Assembly (NCBI RefSeq): GCF_000430705.1
Contig: NZ_AUMN01000002.1
Span: 339,126 to 403,125 of the forward strand
Origin: Arthrobacter castelli DSM 16402
Lineage (GTDB): Bacteria > Actinomycetota > Actinomycetes > Actinomycetales > Micrococcaceae
Direction of reading: 5' to 3'
Length of the DNA stretch: 64,000 bases
The position numbers and the translations under genes were made by a program. Shown here one piece after another: positions 20,882 through 29,799 of the stretch. Under the pieces are notes generated by a model. It searched no databases, was not told where the DNA came from, and saw only the letters and a program-made list of their open reading frames with translations. Each line of letters starts with the position of its first letter. Position 1 is the stretch's first letter.

Positions 20882-22462
20882 CTAGGAATTCTTGCGGATC
20901 AGTGCCATGAACATGGCATCGGTCGAATGGATGTGGGGCCACAGTTGGGCCGTCGATGCCTGGCCCGTCTGGAGGCCGCCGGACAGGCTGGCTGCGTCCA
21001 GGGCGGCTGGCGCGTCAAGCAGCTCGGCGTTCTGGTTCTTCGCCAGCACGTCGGTGACCACGACTGTAGTCTCGGCCGGGTGGGGCGAGCAGGTGACGTA
21101 TGCGACCAGCCCGCCGGGCTTTGCCGCATCCAGGGCTGACTGCAGCAGTTCGCGTTGCAGCGGCCCCAGGTCGGCAACATCGGCCGGCTGGCGGCGCCAC
21201 CGGGCCTCGGGCCGGCGCCGCAGCGCCCCCAGGCCGGTACAGGGGACATCGACCAGGACACGGTCAAAGCTGCCGCTCAGCTCCTCCCCCGCGCTCCGGC
21301 CGTCCTGCTCCCGGATCCGCCATACCGACGGCGGAACGGGGGCCAGCGCCTGGCGGACCAGCGTGGCACGGTGCGCGGCCGGCTCGTTGGCGAGCAGGGT
21401 GGCGCCGGACCGGGCTGCGAGCGCGGCCAGCAGCGCGGCCTTGCCCCCGGGGCCGGCGCAGAGGTCAAGCCAGGCCTCCGGCCCCGCAGTGGACTGGCCC
21501 GGAGCCTGTGCCAGCGCCCGCGCCACCAGTTGCGAGCCGGCGTCCTGCACCCGTGTGGTTCCGGTGCGGACGCTCTCCAGGCGTCCGACATCCCCGGAGG
21601 CGAACAGCGCCGACCCGGGGGCCAGTTCACCCGCGGTCGCGCCGGCTTCGAATGCTTCCGACAGGTCGCCCAGGCCCGGAAGTGCCACCAGATTCACCAC
21701 GGGTGCGGCATTGTCGGCCTGAAGCAGCGCTTCTATTTCGCCGGTGTCGCGTCCGTGGATGGCCAGTGCCTGCCGAAACGCCCGGACCACCCATTCGGGG
21801 TGGCTGTGCCGCAGCGACAGTTCGCGGACCGGGTCCGTGACATCGCTGGTCAATTGGTCCAGCCAGCCCGGCAGGTCGGATGCCGCGACCCGGCGCAGCA
21901 CCGCATTGACCAGCGACCCTGGTCCGGCCCCGATCACCGCCCGGGCCAACCCCACTGTCTGGTCCAAAGCCGCGTGGGAGGGCACCCGCATGGCGAGCAA
22001 TTGGTGGGCTCCCAGCCGCAGCGCGTCGACAATCGCCGGCTCCAGGTTGGCCAGCGGCCGATCGACGCACCGGGCCAGAATGGCATCGTATGTTCCCTGC
22101 CCGCGCAGGGCCCCGTAGGCGAGTTCGGTGGCGAATCCCGCGGCGCGGCGGTCCAAATGGTGGTTCCTGATCCGTCCCGGCAGCACCAGGTTCGCGTAGG
22201 CATCTTCTCCGGCTACCGCTCGCAGCACTTCGTATGCGGCCAACCGTGCCGGGTCGGCCTTCCTCGTCCGTTGCGATGGTGCGTTCTTCGTATGGGTACG
22301 GGACTGGGGGCGGTTCCGTTGCCGACCACGCGAATCCCTGCGGTCCCGCTGGCTGCCGCCGGTTTCGCCCGTCTCCCGGCCGCTGCCCGGGCCCTTGCGG
22401 TGATGTCCTCCGCGGTCATGGCGGCTGTTACCGTCGTCACGGCCGTCTGCTGCCGGGGTCAT
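20882..22462 (-). CDS. rsmB: 16S rRNA m5C967 methyltransferase
   Basis: 526 residues. A NusB-like RNA-binding domain (about 70-220) is followed by a SAM-dependent methylase with DLCAGPGGK, the [19 protein letters not shown] motif bearing the catalytic cysteine, and a second cysteine in [10 protein letters not shown]. The first about 68 residues are an unusual Arg/Gly/Asp-rich extension, probably disordered and RNA-binding. The start overlaps the fmt stop (ATGA). Confidence 0.93.
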   Translation of the reverse strand: MTPAADGRDDGNSRHDRGGHHRKGPGSGRETGETGGSQRDRRDSRGRQRNRPQSRTHTKNAPSQRTRKADPARLAAYEVLRAVAGEDAYANLVLPGRIRNHHLDRRAAGFATELAYGALRGQGTYDAILARCVDRPLANLEPAIVDALRLGAHQLLAMRVPSHAALDQTVGLARAVIGAGPGSLVNAVLRRVAASDLPGWLDQLTSDVTDPVRELSLRHSHPEWVVRAFRQALAIHGRDTGEIEALLQADNAAPVVNLVALPGLGDLSEAFEAGATAGELAPGSALFASGDVGRLESVRTGTTRVQDAGSQLVARALAQAPGQSTAGPEAWLDLCAGPGGKAALLAALAARSGATLLANEPAAHRATLVRQALAPVPPSVWRIREQDGRSAGEELSGSFDRVLVDVPCTGLGALRRRPEARWRRQPADVADLGPLQRELLQSALDAAKPGGLVAYVTCSPHPAETTVVVTDVLAKNQNAELLDAPAALDAASLSGGLQTGQASTAQLWPHIHSTDAMFMALIRKNS

Positions 22463-23403
22463 TGGAACACCACTGACTCTCCGGCACCATTTCCGGCACC
22501 GCCTCCGGCTCCCCGGAGCCAGTCTGCCGCATCCATGAACTTCCTCCCTGCCGGCTGGACCCGGTGCAGCCGGATGTTTCCGGAACCGGTTCCTGCGATG
22601 GCTGCCTTGCCGCCGTCGCAGGCCACCACCTGCCCGGGATCCAGGGCAAGCCCGGAGTTTTCCACGGTCACTGGCCCGAGCTTGAACCGTTCGTTGTCCA
22701 AAGTGGTCCACGCTCCGGGTTCGGGGGTGACGCCGCGGATCCGCCGGTCGATAGCCACTGCAGGGTGGGTCCAGTCGATCCGTCCATCTTCGACCGTGAG
22801 TTTGGGAGCCATCGAGACCTGTCCGGATTGGGTCGACGCCGACACTGAGCCGGCCTCCAGCCCATCGACCGTACGCTGCAGCAATACGGCGCCGCTGTCC
22901 GCCAGCCGTTCCAGCAACACACCGGAGGTATCCGTTGGATGTATCTGTTCGGTCAGTTGTCCGTATACCGGCCCGGTGTCCATGCCGGCCTCCAGCTTGA
23001 ACGTTGAGGCACCTGTCACGTCGTCGCCGTGAATCACCGCGTGTTGCACCGGGGCCGCACCGCGCCAGGACGGCAATAGCGAAAAATGCAGGTTGAGCCA
23101 TCCATACCGTGGCACATCCAGCGCAGCGGGCGGCACCAGGGCACCGTAGGCGACAACCACGGCAAGGTCCGGCGCGCAGTCGGCCAGCTGTCCCGTCACT
23201 GAAGCATCGACACGGTCGGCCTTGATCAGCGGGATGTGAAGGGCCTCGGCTCTTTGCGCCACCGGCGACGGGGTCAGTACCTTGCGGCGTCCCAGCGGTG
23301 CGTCGGGCCTGGTCAGCACGGCTGCGATCTCGTGGCCAGCCTGCTCGAGTGCGTCCAGGGAGGGCACGGCCACGGCGGGCGTGCCGGCGAAAACCAGCTT
23401 CAT
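22459..23403 (-). CDS. fmt: Methionyl-tRNA formyltransferase
   Basis: 314 residues; formylates initiator Met-tRNA. The N-terminal domain has Asn104 and His106 in LNLHFSLLPSWRGAAP, the formyl-transfer site, and GASTFKLEAGMDTGP. A C-terminal OB-like domain follows. The start overlaps the def stop (ATGA), giving the common def-fmt-rsmB run. Confidence 0.95.
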   Translation of the reverse strand: MKLVFAGTPAVAVPSLDALEQAGHEIAAVLTRPDAPLGRRKVLTPSPVAQRAEALHIPLIKADRVDASVTGQLADCAPDLAVVVAYGALVPPAALDVPRYGWLNLHFSLLPSWRGAAPVQHAVIHGDDVTGASTFKLEAGMDTGPVYGQLTEQIHPTDTSGVLLERLADSGAVLLQRTVDGLEAGSVSASTQSGQVSMAPKLTVEDGRIDWTHPAVAIDRRIRGVTPEPGAWTTLDNERFKLGPVTVENSGLALDPGQVVACDGGKAAIAGTGSGNIRLHRVQPAGRKFMDAADWLRGAGGGAGNGAGESVVFQ

Positions 23404-23954
23404 GAATTCACCCGGAAACTGCTTCCGACGCTGCGCGCGCGTTGCTGTCGGGTCGAGGACGAGAGCTGTTCGAAGCCGCGGTCCCGGATGGAGCGCATGG
23501 CCTCCTTGCGGTCGTCCCCGGCCAACCGGTTGACGTAGAGGATGCCGTCCAAGTGGTCAGTCTCATGCTGCAAGGCACGGGCCAGCACGCCCGTTCCTTC
23601 CACGGTGATCGGCTCGCCATATTGGTCCTGGCCGGACACCCGTGCCCAGGCCTTGCGCGGTGTGTGGAAACCGAGTCCGGGTATCGACAGGCACCCTTCG
23701 GATCCGTCCTGGTCCTCTTCTCCGGTTTCCAGTACCGGGTTGACGACGTGGCCGCTTTGGCCCTCGGCCTCGTAGGTGAAGATCCGCAGGTTGACGCCCA
23801 CCTGGGGTGCGGCCAGGCCGGCGCCCTCCACATCGGCCATGGTCTCTTCCATGTCCGAGATCAACTTTGCCAGTGGAGCATCGAAGTCCGTGACCGGCTC
23901 CGAGGTGGTACGGAGCACCGGGTCTCCCATCAGGCGGATGCTCAGAATGGCCAT
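23400..23954 (-). CDS. def: Peptide deformylase
   Basis: 184 residues; removes the formyl group from new proteins. The three motifs are intact: GAGLAAPQVG (45-53), EGCLSIPG with metal ligand Cys88, and QHETDHLDG with His130, Glu131 and His134. The start at 23954 is MAILSIRLMGDPVLR. The final 20 residues are Ser/Arg-rich. Confidence 0.96.
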   Translation of the reverse strand: MAILSIRLMGDPVLRTTSEPVTDFDAPLAKLISDMEETMADVEGAGLAAPQVGVNLRIFTYEAEGQSGHVVNPVLETGEEDQDGSEGCLSIPGLGFHTPRKAWARVSGQDQYGEPITVEGTGVLARALQHETDHLDGILYVNRLAGDDRKEAMRSIRDRGFEQLSSSTRQQRARSVGSSFRVNS

Positions 23955-24031
23955 CGATCAGTTCTCGCTTTCGGTCGGCGTCCGACCCCTGGACGAATCG
24001 TTTATGCCCTTGGGGGGCATCATAAGTTTAC

Positions 24032-24994
24032 TCAGTTGCGGCTGTGGACTGCAGCGGGCCCGGCGGCTGCGGTCGGGTCGCCGCCGTCGTCGGGCTCCGG
24101 CACTGTCCCCGATGAGTCCGGCGCAGGCGGCCCGTTTCCGGCACCGGACGTTGCCGGAGGCGGGCCGATCGGCAGCAAGGCTTTGCCCGCCCCGTCCGTG
24201 TATGCGCTGGTCTGCCACACCCGCCGCAGTGAGCAGAATTTGTGCCAGTGGTATTTGAGCACCTCAGGATTGGCGCGCATCGGCCGTACTTCGGTTTCGC
24301 CAATTGCCACGCCCAATAACAACGGATCCTGGCCGTACTGCCACGGTTCCCACTGCCCGGTGGCCGCGTCGACCAACGACTCCTCAGCTTTCATACCGGC
24401 GACCAACTGCATGACCACCTTGTCATCGAGGGGTTTGACCATTCCGTCGCGATCGGTGTTCTTGGTCTTGTAATCGATCAGGCAGATGCGACCGCCGATA
24501 CGGGCCACCAGGTCGAGGGTTCCTGCGTAGCCCACTGTATGGTTCCATACCGTCAGTTCGGTCGCCAGCGGCTCGACGCGGTAGTGCTCCCACCACTCGT
24601 CAAAGCGTGCGGCGAACCGTTCCTCTCCATTGGCAGCCAGCTCCGCCCTCGCCTCCGCCATCCGGTGCGGCTTGCCCATGGCCCGCAAGGCCACCTGCTC
24701 GCAGTAGGTGTGCACCCGGTCTCCGCGTGCGGCGGCAGCATCGCGGTATACCTCCGAGGCCTGGCGTGCGTCCTTGAGCAGACCGCGCATTTGCACCGGG
24801 TCCGCCAGTGCGCCGGGCAGCCGGGGATCCTTCGCCAGGCTGGACGCGGCCATATGCCCGAACCAGCCATCCAGTCCATGCGGCTGCTGACCGATGACGG
24901 TGGTGATCGATGGGACGCTGACCGGCTCGGACAACGACCGGCGGTACATCCGTCCGAATTGTTCTGTGCTTTCGGCCAAGGCTGGTGCAGTCAT
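24032..24994 (-). CDS. PD-(D/E)XK nuclease-superfamily protein, function unknown
   Basis: 320 residues. The segment 146-176 holds Glu146 (ELTVW), GTLDLVA with Asp161, and LIDYKTK with Asp174 and Lys176, the order and spacing of the PD-(D/E)XK metal-nuclease core seen in RecB/Cas4-like proteins. The N-terminal 130 residues are helical with an unusual Trp-rich EWWEHY. The last 55 residues are Pro/Gly/Ala-rich and probably disordered. The motif is visible; activity and substrate are not known. It is 77 bases upstream of def on the same strand. Confidence 0.65.
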   Translation of the reverse strand: MTAPALAESTEQFGRMYRRSLSEPVSVPSITTVIGQQPHGLDGWFGHMAASSLAKDPRLPGALADPVQMRGLLKDARQASEVYRDAAAARGDRVHTYCEQVALRAMGKPHRMAEARAELAANGEERFAARFDEWWEHYRVEPLATELTVWNHTVGYAGTLDLVARIGGRICLIDYKTKNTDRDGMVKPLDDKVVMQLVAGMKAEESLVDAATGQWEPWQYGQDPLLLGVAIGETEVRPMRANPEVLKYHWHKFCSLRRVWQTSAYTDGAGKALLPIGPPPATSGAGNGPPAPDSSGTVPEPDDGGDPTAAAGPAAVHSRN

Positions 24995-25040
24995 GATTCC
25001 AGTTTGTCACCGCGCACTGACATTTATTAATCGCCGGTGC

Positions 25041-25072
25041 GCAGGCGACCCGCCGCATGGCGGGCCGCCTGC
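25041..25072 (-). terminator. Hairpin after codA
   Basis: Stem GCAGGCG/CGCCTGC plus CCCGCC/GGCGGG with one mismatch and a GCAT loop, 12 bases past the codA stop. An A/T-rich stretch without a clean T-run follows on the minus strand. Confidence 0.55.
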
Positions 25073-25084
25073 AGGCCGGAGGGG

Positions 25085-26650
25085 CTACCTCTGATCCGCT
25101 TGCGCCGCTGACTTGATCATTTCGGCACATTTCTCGCCGATCATCATGGTGGTGATGTTCGGGTTCACCGTGGTCAGTTCCGGCATGGCGGATCCATCTG
25201 CCACGCGCAGTGAGCTGACTCCCTTAACCCGCAGTTGCGGGTCCAGAGGTGACGACTCGTCGTCGGCGGCGCCCATCCTGACCGTGCCTGCCGGGTGATA
25301 CACCGTGTTGTGCGTCTTGCTGATGTAGTCCTGTATCTGCTCGTCAGTCTGCACATCAGGACCCGGATACAATTCCTCGCCGGCCCACTGGGCCATTTCT
25401 TCACGACCGACAATCTGCCGGGCCAGTTTGATGCCCGCGACCATCACCCGCATGTCGTGCGGGTCGGTGAAGTACCGGGGGTCGACCAGCGGCTTGTCCC
25501 GGTAATCCATGGTGCGCAGCCTCACCGTGCCGCGGGACCGGGCATGGGTGACATTCGGAGTCAGGCAGAAGCCGTTTTCCGTCGTCGGGTACCCCCACCG
25601 GGCGGTGTGCATGTCGAACGGCACCGCTCCGTAGTGGAACATCAGGTCGGGGCGGTCGAGCCCCTCCTCCGTGGTGGTGAAGATACCGATCTCCCACCAC
25701 TGCGGCGAGTCGGTGATCATCGGCTGCTTCGCCTCCCACTGGATGACCCCCTCCGGGTGGTCCTGCAGGTGGGAACCGACTCCCGGGGAGTCGACCCGGA
25801 CATCAATACCGACTTCCTGCAGGTGTGTGGCAGGGCCGATGCCCGAGAGCATCAGCAGCTTCGGCGAGTCGATGGCCCCGGCCGACAGCACCACTTCATG
25901 CCGCGCCTTGATCGACTTCGTGTGGAACGTGCCGGCATCCTCGACGTCGACGCCGGTGCACCGGTTGCCGGCGTCGAAGTTGAGCTTCTTCGCCCGGTTT
26001 CCGGTCAACAGGGTCAGGTTGGGACGGTCCAGAATGGGGTGAAGATAAGACACCGATGATGAGGAACGGACACCATCTTCGCGCACGTTGATCTGGAAGA
26101 AGTTGGCACCGGAGGTGACGGTGCTGCCGTCGTTGAACTGCACCCGCGGGATTCCGGCAGCTTCGCACGCGTCCAGCAATGCGACGCCGCACGGATCGTG
26201 ATCGGGTATCTGCCGGATGCGCACCGGGCCCTCATGCCCGTGATCCTCGCCGTCGAGCTCGTTGTTCTCCAGCTTGCGCAGCAGCGGGTAAGTCGACTGC
26301 GACCCCCATCCTTCGGCCCCCAGGCGTTCCCATTGTGCGAGGTCTTCGGCCGGAGGCCAGAAGGCAATGCATGAGTTGTGCGAGGAACACCCGCCGAGGA
26401 CCTTGGCACGGGCGTGGCGCATGAAAGAGTTGCCATTCTCCTGGGGCTCGATCGGGTAGTCCCAGTCGAACCCGGACTCCAGCAGTTCCATCCAACGGGT
26501 GACCTGCAGAATCACATCCTCGCCAAGGTCGGAGGGCCCGGCCTCAATCAGCGCCACGGCTGTACCCGGGTCTTCGCTCAGCCGGGCAGCCACGGCAGCG
26601 CCGGCAGACCCGCCGCCGACCACTACATAGTCGTACTCTGTCTCGCTCAT
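25085..26650 (-). CDS. codA: Choline oxidase
   Basis: 521-residue GMC flavoenzyme. VVVGGGSAGAAVAARLSEDP binds FAD; GGCSSHNSCIAFW carries His91, the expected covalent FAD attachment; HNTVYHPAGTVRMG carries the catalytic histidine; VNPNITTMMIGE supplies the active-site asparagine. The whole chain closely follows Arthrobacter globiformis choline oxidase as I recall it, including WMELLESG and the DWDYPIEPQENGNSFMRHARAK stretch around it. I therefore prefer oxidase (O2, making betaine and H2O2) over BetA dehydrogenase. It is second in an operon with betB. Confidence 0.85.
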   Translation of the reverse strand: MSETEYDYVVVGGGSAGAAVAARLSEDPGTAVALIEAGPSDLGEDVILQVTRWMELLESGFDWDYPIEPQENGNSFMRHARAKVLGGCSSHNSCIAFWPPAEDLAQWERLGAEGWGSQSTYPLLRKLENNELDGEDHGHEGPVRIRQIPDHDPCGVALLDACEAAGIPRVQFNDGSTVTSGANFFQINVREDGVRSSSSVSYLHPILDRPNLTLLTGNRAKKLNFDAGNRCTGVDVEDAGTFHTKSIKARHEVVLSAGAIDSPKLLMLSGIGPATHLQEVGIDVRVDSPGVGSHLQDHPEGVIQWEAKQPMITDSPQWWEIGIFTTTEEGLDRPDLMFHYGAVPFDMHTARWGYPTTENGFCLTPNVTHARSRGTVRLRTMDYRDKPLVDPRYFTDPHDMRVMVAGIKLARQIVGREEMAQWAGEELYPGPDVQTDEQIQDYISKTHNTVYHPAGTVRMGAADDESSPLDPQLRVKGVSSLRVADGSAMPELTTVNPNITTMMIGEKCAEMIKSAAQADQR

Positions 26651-26664
26651 GTTCTGCTCTCTCC

Positions 26665-26712
26665 TTACTGTCCCATTACTGTCCCGACAGTACCGGCAGT
26701 CCCGTTACTGCC
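26665..26712. repeat. GACAGTAA-type repeats in the betB-codA gap
   Basis: Plus-strand TTACTGTC occurs at 26665 and 26676 (11 bp apart) and TTACTGCC at 26705, with a partial inverted copy between. On the coding strand these read GACAGTAA and the last runs into the codA ribosome site (GGAGAG). The motif shares CAGTAA with the tandem repeat at 13608. Confidence 0.55.
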
Positions 26713-26740
26713 GGCGTCGGCCCGCGGCCGGGTCTTCGCG

Positions 26741-28234
26741 TTATTCGCGCGTCGAACCGTCCGGGAACCAACCGGTCACGGAGGGCTGCAGATTGTGGTA
26801 AATGTGCTTCGCTTCCTGATATTCGGCAAGTCCCATGCGGCCAAGCTCGCGCCCCACGCCGGAACGCTTGAAGCCGCCCCATTCCGCCTGCGGCAGGTAG
26901 GGATGGAAATCGTTGATCCAAATCGTTCCGTGCCGCAGCCGCTGGGCCACCCGCTGGCCTTTGCCCGAATCCTGGCTCCAGACCGCTCCGGCCAGCCCGT
27001 AGTCGGTGTCGTTTGCCGTCTCAATAGCTTCGTCCTCGGTGGTGAAGGTTTCCACGGTGACCACCGGACCGAACCCTTCCTCGACGACAACCGACATGCC
27101 ACGGCGCACCTTGTCGAGGATCGTGGGCCGGTAGTAGTACCCGTCGGCCAGATCGCCCTCGCCCCAGGCGCCACCGCACCGCAGCTCGGCTCCCTCTTCG
27201 ACGCCCTTGCGGACGTAGTCGGTGACCTTGTCGCGGTGCGCGGCCGAGATCAGCGGCCCCGCGTCAGCCGTCTCATCGAACGGACCGCCCAGCTTGATCT
27301 GGTTGGCGCGTTCGACGAGGGCATCCACAAACCGGTCGTGGATCGACTCTTCGACAATGATCCGCGCGCCAGCGGAGCACACCTGGCCCGAATCGACGAA
27401 GCCGCCGTTGAGCGCATTATCGACGGCGGCGTCGAAGTCGGCATCGGCGAAGATGACATTGGGGTTCTTGCCGCCCAGTTCCAGGGCGACCTTTTTCACA
27501 GTCCCGGCCGCGCTGGCGGCGATCTTCCGGCCGGTGACGAGTCCGCCGGTGAACGAGACGAGGTCAATATCGCGGTGCTCGGACAGCGGCGCGCCGGCCA
27601 CTGCGCCCGCACCCAGCACCAGGTTGGCCACCCCGGGCGGAACACCGGCCTCGGTCAGCACATCCATCAACAACATGGATGTATGCGGGGTCAACTCGCT
27701 GGGCTTGAGCACAAAGGAATTACCGGCGGCCAGGGCGGGAGCAACCTTCCAGGCTGCCTGCAGCAGCGGATAGTTCCACGGTGCGATCAGCCCGCACACG
27801 CCCACGGGCTCATAGACCACGCGGCTGACGACGTCGTTGCTTCCGGCATCAACCACCCTTCCGGCGTCCTGGCCCGCCAGCTTCCCGAAGTAAGTGAAGC
27901 AGGCGGCAATGTCGTCCATGTCGATTTTGCTTTCGACAAAACGCTTGCCGGTGTCCTTGGACTCTGCTGTGGCGAATTCATCACTGCGTTCGGTGAGGAT
28001 GGCGGCGGCACGGAGCAACACATCGCCCCGCTGTCCCTCCGGGATCGCCCGCCACGGGCCGGTGTCGAACGAATGACGGGCAGCCGCTATCGCGCGATGC
28101 ACGTCCTCAGTGGACGCCTCCGATACGGTGGCGACCAATTGGCCATCGGCGGGGCAAAAGATGTCCCGGGTCCCGCCGGCTGAGGACGGGCTCCACTGCC
28201 CATCGATGAACAGGGATGCAGGTGGATTAACCAT
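26741..28234 (-). CDS. betB: Betaine aldehyde dehydrogenase
   Basis: 497 residues; NAD(P)-dependent oxidation of betaine aldehyde to glycine betaine. Catalytic residues are Asn154 (PWNYPLLQ), Glu252 (LELGGKN) and nucleophile Cys286 (GQVCSAGA). AAGGAG lies well placed before the ATG at 28234. codA follows after 90 bases. With the BCCT carrier at 45-47 kb this gives uptake and synthesis of the osmoprotectant. No betI-like repressor is nearby. Confidence 0.9.
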   Translation of the reverse strand: MVNPPASLFIDGQWSPSSAGGTRDIFCPADGQLVATVSEASTEDVHRAIAAARHSFDTGPWRAIPEGQRGDVLLRAAAILTERSDEFATAESKDTGKRFVESKIDMDDIAACFTYFGKLAGQDAGRVVDAGSNDVVSRVVYEPVGVCGLIAPWNYPLLQAAWKVAPALAAGNSFVLKPSELTPHTSMLLMDVLTEAGVPPGVANLVLGAGAVAGAPLSEHRDIDLVSFTGGLVTGRKIAASAAGTVKKVALELGGKNPNVIFADADFDAAVDNALNGGFVDSGQVCSAGARIIVEESIHDRFVDALVERANQIKLGGPFDETADAGPLISAAHRDKVTDYVRKGVEEGAELRCGGAWGEGDLADGYYYRPTILDKVRRGMSVVVEEGFGPVVTVETFTTEDEAIETANDTDYGLAGAVWSQDSGKGQRVAQRLRHGTIWINDFHPYLPQAEWGGFKRSGVGRELGRMGLAEYQEAKHIYHNLQPSVTGWFPDGSTRE

Positions 28235-28287
28235 GGAGTCACTCCTTGGAACTAGGGAATTGGCTGCTTCGAAGCTATGGCCGACGC

Positions 28288-28318
28288 CGGTGGGATGGAG
28301 CGGCCGTCCATCCCACCG
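28288..28318. promoter_or_regulatory. Inverted repeat upstream of betB
   Basis: Arms CGGTGGGATGGA and TCCATCCCACCG (12 bp, perfect) flank a GCGGCCG spacer, about 55-85 bases before the betB start. It could be the operator of the betB-codA unit or a leader hairpin. The remaining 200 bases up to the tRNA gene show no gene. Confidence 0.55.
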
Positions 28319-28524
28319 TATGTCATAGCCGCCTTGTTGACTCCCGGATTTTATCCCGCGCCTGCCGGTCGCCGCCCGGCGCGCCCGCAAGCAGGTGCGG
28401 GAACAGCAGGTGGCGCGCGGTGCTCGTGGATGTCGCTCGATGACCTGCTGTTGAGATAGCCAAGGCCCAGGCAGTCGATCGGTTCAGCCCGGATCATCCG
28501 GGGCGCCGAACACGTCAGGGGTGG

Positions 28525-28596
28525 TGGGCGATACTGGATTCGAACCAGTGACCTCTTCGGTGTGAACGAAGCGCGCTACCACTGCGCTAATCGCCC
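28525..28596 (-). tRNA. tRNA-Val (anticodon CAC)
   Basis: 72-base cloverleaf with acceptor GGGCGAT/ATCGCCC, T-arm GGTTCGAATCC and anticodon loop TTCACAC. The CCA end is encoded (TGG at 28522-28524 on the plus strand). It reads GTG codons. It points away from the other three tRNA genes. The 274 bases between it and tRNA-Gly hold no supported gene. Confidence 0.96.
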
Positions 28597-28870
28597 CTGC
28601 GGGAGTGAGCAGGGCCGCGGACGTGCCGCGTCTCCTGCCGATGAACCGATGCTATCGTCATCTGCCGGTGCATACCAAAACGGCCGCTGCGTCCCGGGTC
28701 AGGGCCCCGGCGGCGCCGTCCAGAGGCCTCGACGGCGGCGGCCACAGCCTGCTGTGGTGCCGGGGTGCCGACCGATTTGTTGAATGACTGGACGTCCGAT
28801 AGAGTTTTTTCTCGCAAGGAACACAGCGGCTCTTCCGGCTGGAGGAACGTTGGTTCGGCGATATTTCCAT

Positions 28871-28942
28871 GCGGACGTAGCTCAGCGGTAGAGCATCACC
28901 TTGCCAAGGTGAGGGTCGCGGGTTCAAATCCCGTCGTCCGCT
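28871..28942 (+). tRNA. tRNA-Gly (anticodon GCC)
   Basis: 72-base cloverleaf: acceptor GCGGACG/CGTCCGC, anticodon stem TCACC/GGTGA with loop TTGCCAA, T-loop GTTCAAATC. CCA is not encoded. First of three plus-strand tRNA genes. Confidence 0.96.
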
Positions 28943-29013
28943 CGCAGGTCACTGTTGGACGTTTCGGCTTAGGTGATTGAAGAACTTCATTTTGAAGGCA
29001 ATCCAACGTACAC

Positions 29014-29084
29014 GGTGGGGTGGCCGAGAGGCGAGGCAGCGGCCTGCAAAGCCGCGTACGCGGGTTCGAATCCCGTCCCCACCT
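29014..29084 (+). tRNA. tRNA-Cys (anticodon GCA)
   Basis: 71-base cloverleaf: acceptor GGTGGGG/CCCCACC, anticodon loop CTGCAAA, T-loop GTTCGAATC. CCA is not encoded. Confidence 0.96.
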
Positions 29085-29098
29085 CGGTTTTGCACTAT

Positions 29099-29170
29099 GG
29101 GCGATTGGCGCAGCGGTAGCGCGCTTCCCTGACACGGAAGAGGTCACTGGTTCGAACCCAGTATCGCCCA
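29099..29170 (+). tRNA. tRNA-Val (anticodon GAC)
   Basis: 72-base cloverleaf almost identical to the tRNA-Val at 28525 except in the anticodon arm and a few D-arm and T-arm bases; anticodon loop CTGACAC. Only CC of CCA follows. It is last in the tRNA transcript, ahead of a strong terminator. Confidence 0.96.
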
Positions 29171-29176
29171 CCGGAT

Positions 29177-29208
29177 AAGGAGCGGTCCCTCACGGGGCCG
29201 CTCCTTTT
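29177..29208 (+). terminator. Rho-independent terminator of the tRNA run
   Basis: Stem AAGGAGCGG/CCGCTCCTT extended by CCC/GGG over a TCAC loop, then TTT. It starts six bases after tRNA-Val. Confidence 0.9.
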
Positions 29209-29350
29209 ACGCGCTTAAGGTCTCAGGCGCCCCACCAGTCGGCCCGCCATGTCCGCCGGGGTCGCCCGCGCTTGGCCGTTCAACAGCGCCGGCTCTACAA
29301 TGGAATCAAGACGGGAGCAGCCGATTCCCGGGTAGGTAAAGGAGGTGTCC

Positions 29351-29701
29351 ATGTCTGCATTTGACGACCTCAAAGGCAAAGCCTCCGGGCTGAAGGCGAA
29401 GGCCACGGACTTCATTGGACAGCATCAGGGACAAATCCAGGATGGTCTGACCAAGGCAGGCGGTTTCGCGGACCGGAAAACCGGCGGCAAGTATGCCGGC
29501 CGGATTGACAGTGTCCGCAGGAAGGCCTCCGGGTTCGTGGAAAACGTTGATCGGTCGAACGCCTCCACAGCTCAATCAGAGCCGGGAGCTGCAACGGCAA
29601 AGGATCCGTCCGCATCGCCGGACAACACATCCACCGCCACGGCAGATCCCAAGAGTCACCGGGAGGACGGGCCCGACGGAACGCCCCGTACCCGGGGCTG
29701 A
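29351..29701 (+). CDS. MT0933-like antitoxin-family small protein
   Basis: 116 residues. The first 60 (FDDLKGKASGLKAKATDFI and so on, then GGFADRKTGGKYAGRID) match the actinobacterial MT0933 'antitoxin' family: amphipathic, Lys-rich. The tail is a disordered Ser/Thr/Pro stretch. AAAGGAGG is ideally placed for the ATG at 29351. No toxin partner is next to it, so an antitoxin role is doubtful; a stress-induced cytoplasmic protein is as likely. Confidence 0.75.
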   Translation: MSAFDDLKGKASGLKAKATDFIGQHQGQIQDGLTKAGGFADRKTGGKYAGRIDSVRRKASGFVENVDRSNASTAQSEPGAATAKDPSASPDNTSTATADPKSHREDGPDGTPRTRG

Positions 29702-29720
29702 CAAGTCCTTTTAGTCGTCG

Positions 29721-29755
29721 AAGCGCTGGCACCGCCGCAAGGCTGTGCCAGCGCT
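29721..29755. terminator. Hairpin between convergent genes
   Basis: Perfect 12-bp arms AAGCGCTGGCAC and GTGCCAGCGCTT over an 11-base loop, between the small plus-strand gene and the zapE end. It may serve both directions; T-runs are poor. Confidence 0.6.
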
Positions 29756-29799
29756 TCCTCGTTAACCCCGTCGGTTAAACCCGCTGTGCCGTGGAGCAA

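Noticed and set aside
20892..23032. Open frames opposite rsmB and fmt, including one over 600 codons
   Set aside because: Low-complexity composition and a perfect fit to shadow frames of the motif-bearing minus-strand genes.
25085..26650. BetA choline dehydrogenase
   Set aside because: The detailed sequence follows Arthrobacter choline oxidase more closely; still to be settled by assay.
29351..29701. A complete toxin-antitoxin pair
   Set aside because: Only the antitoxin-like protein is present; neighbours are tRNA genes and zapE.
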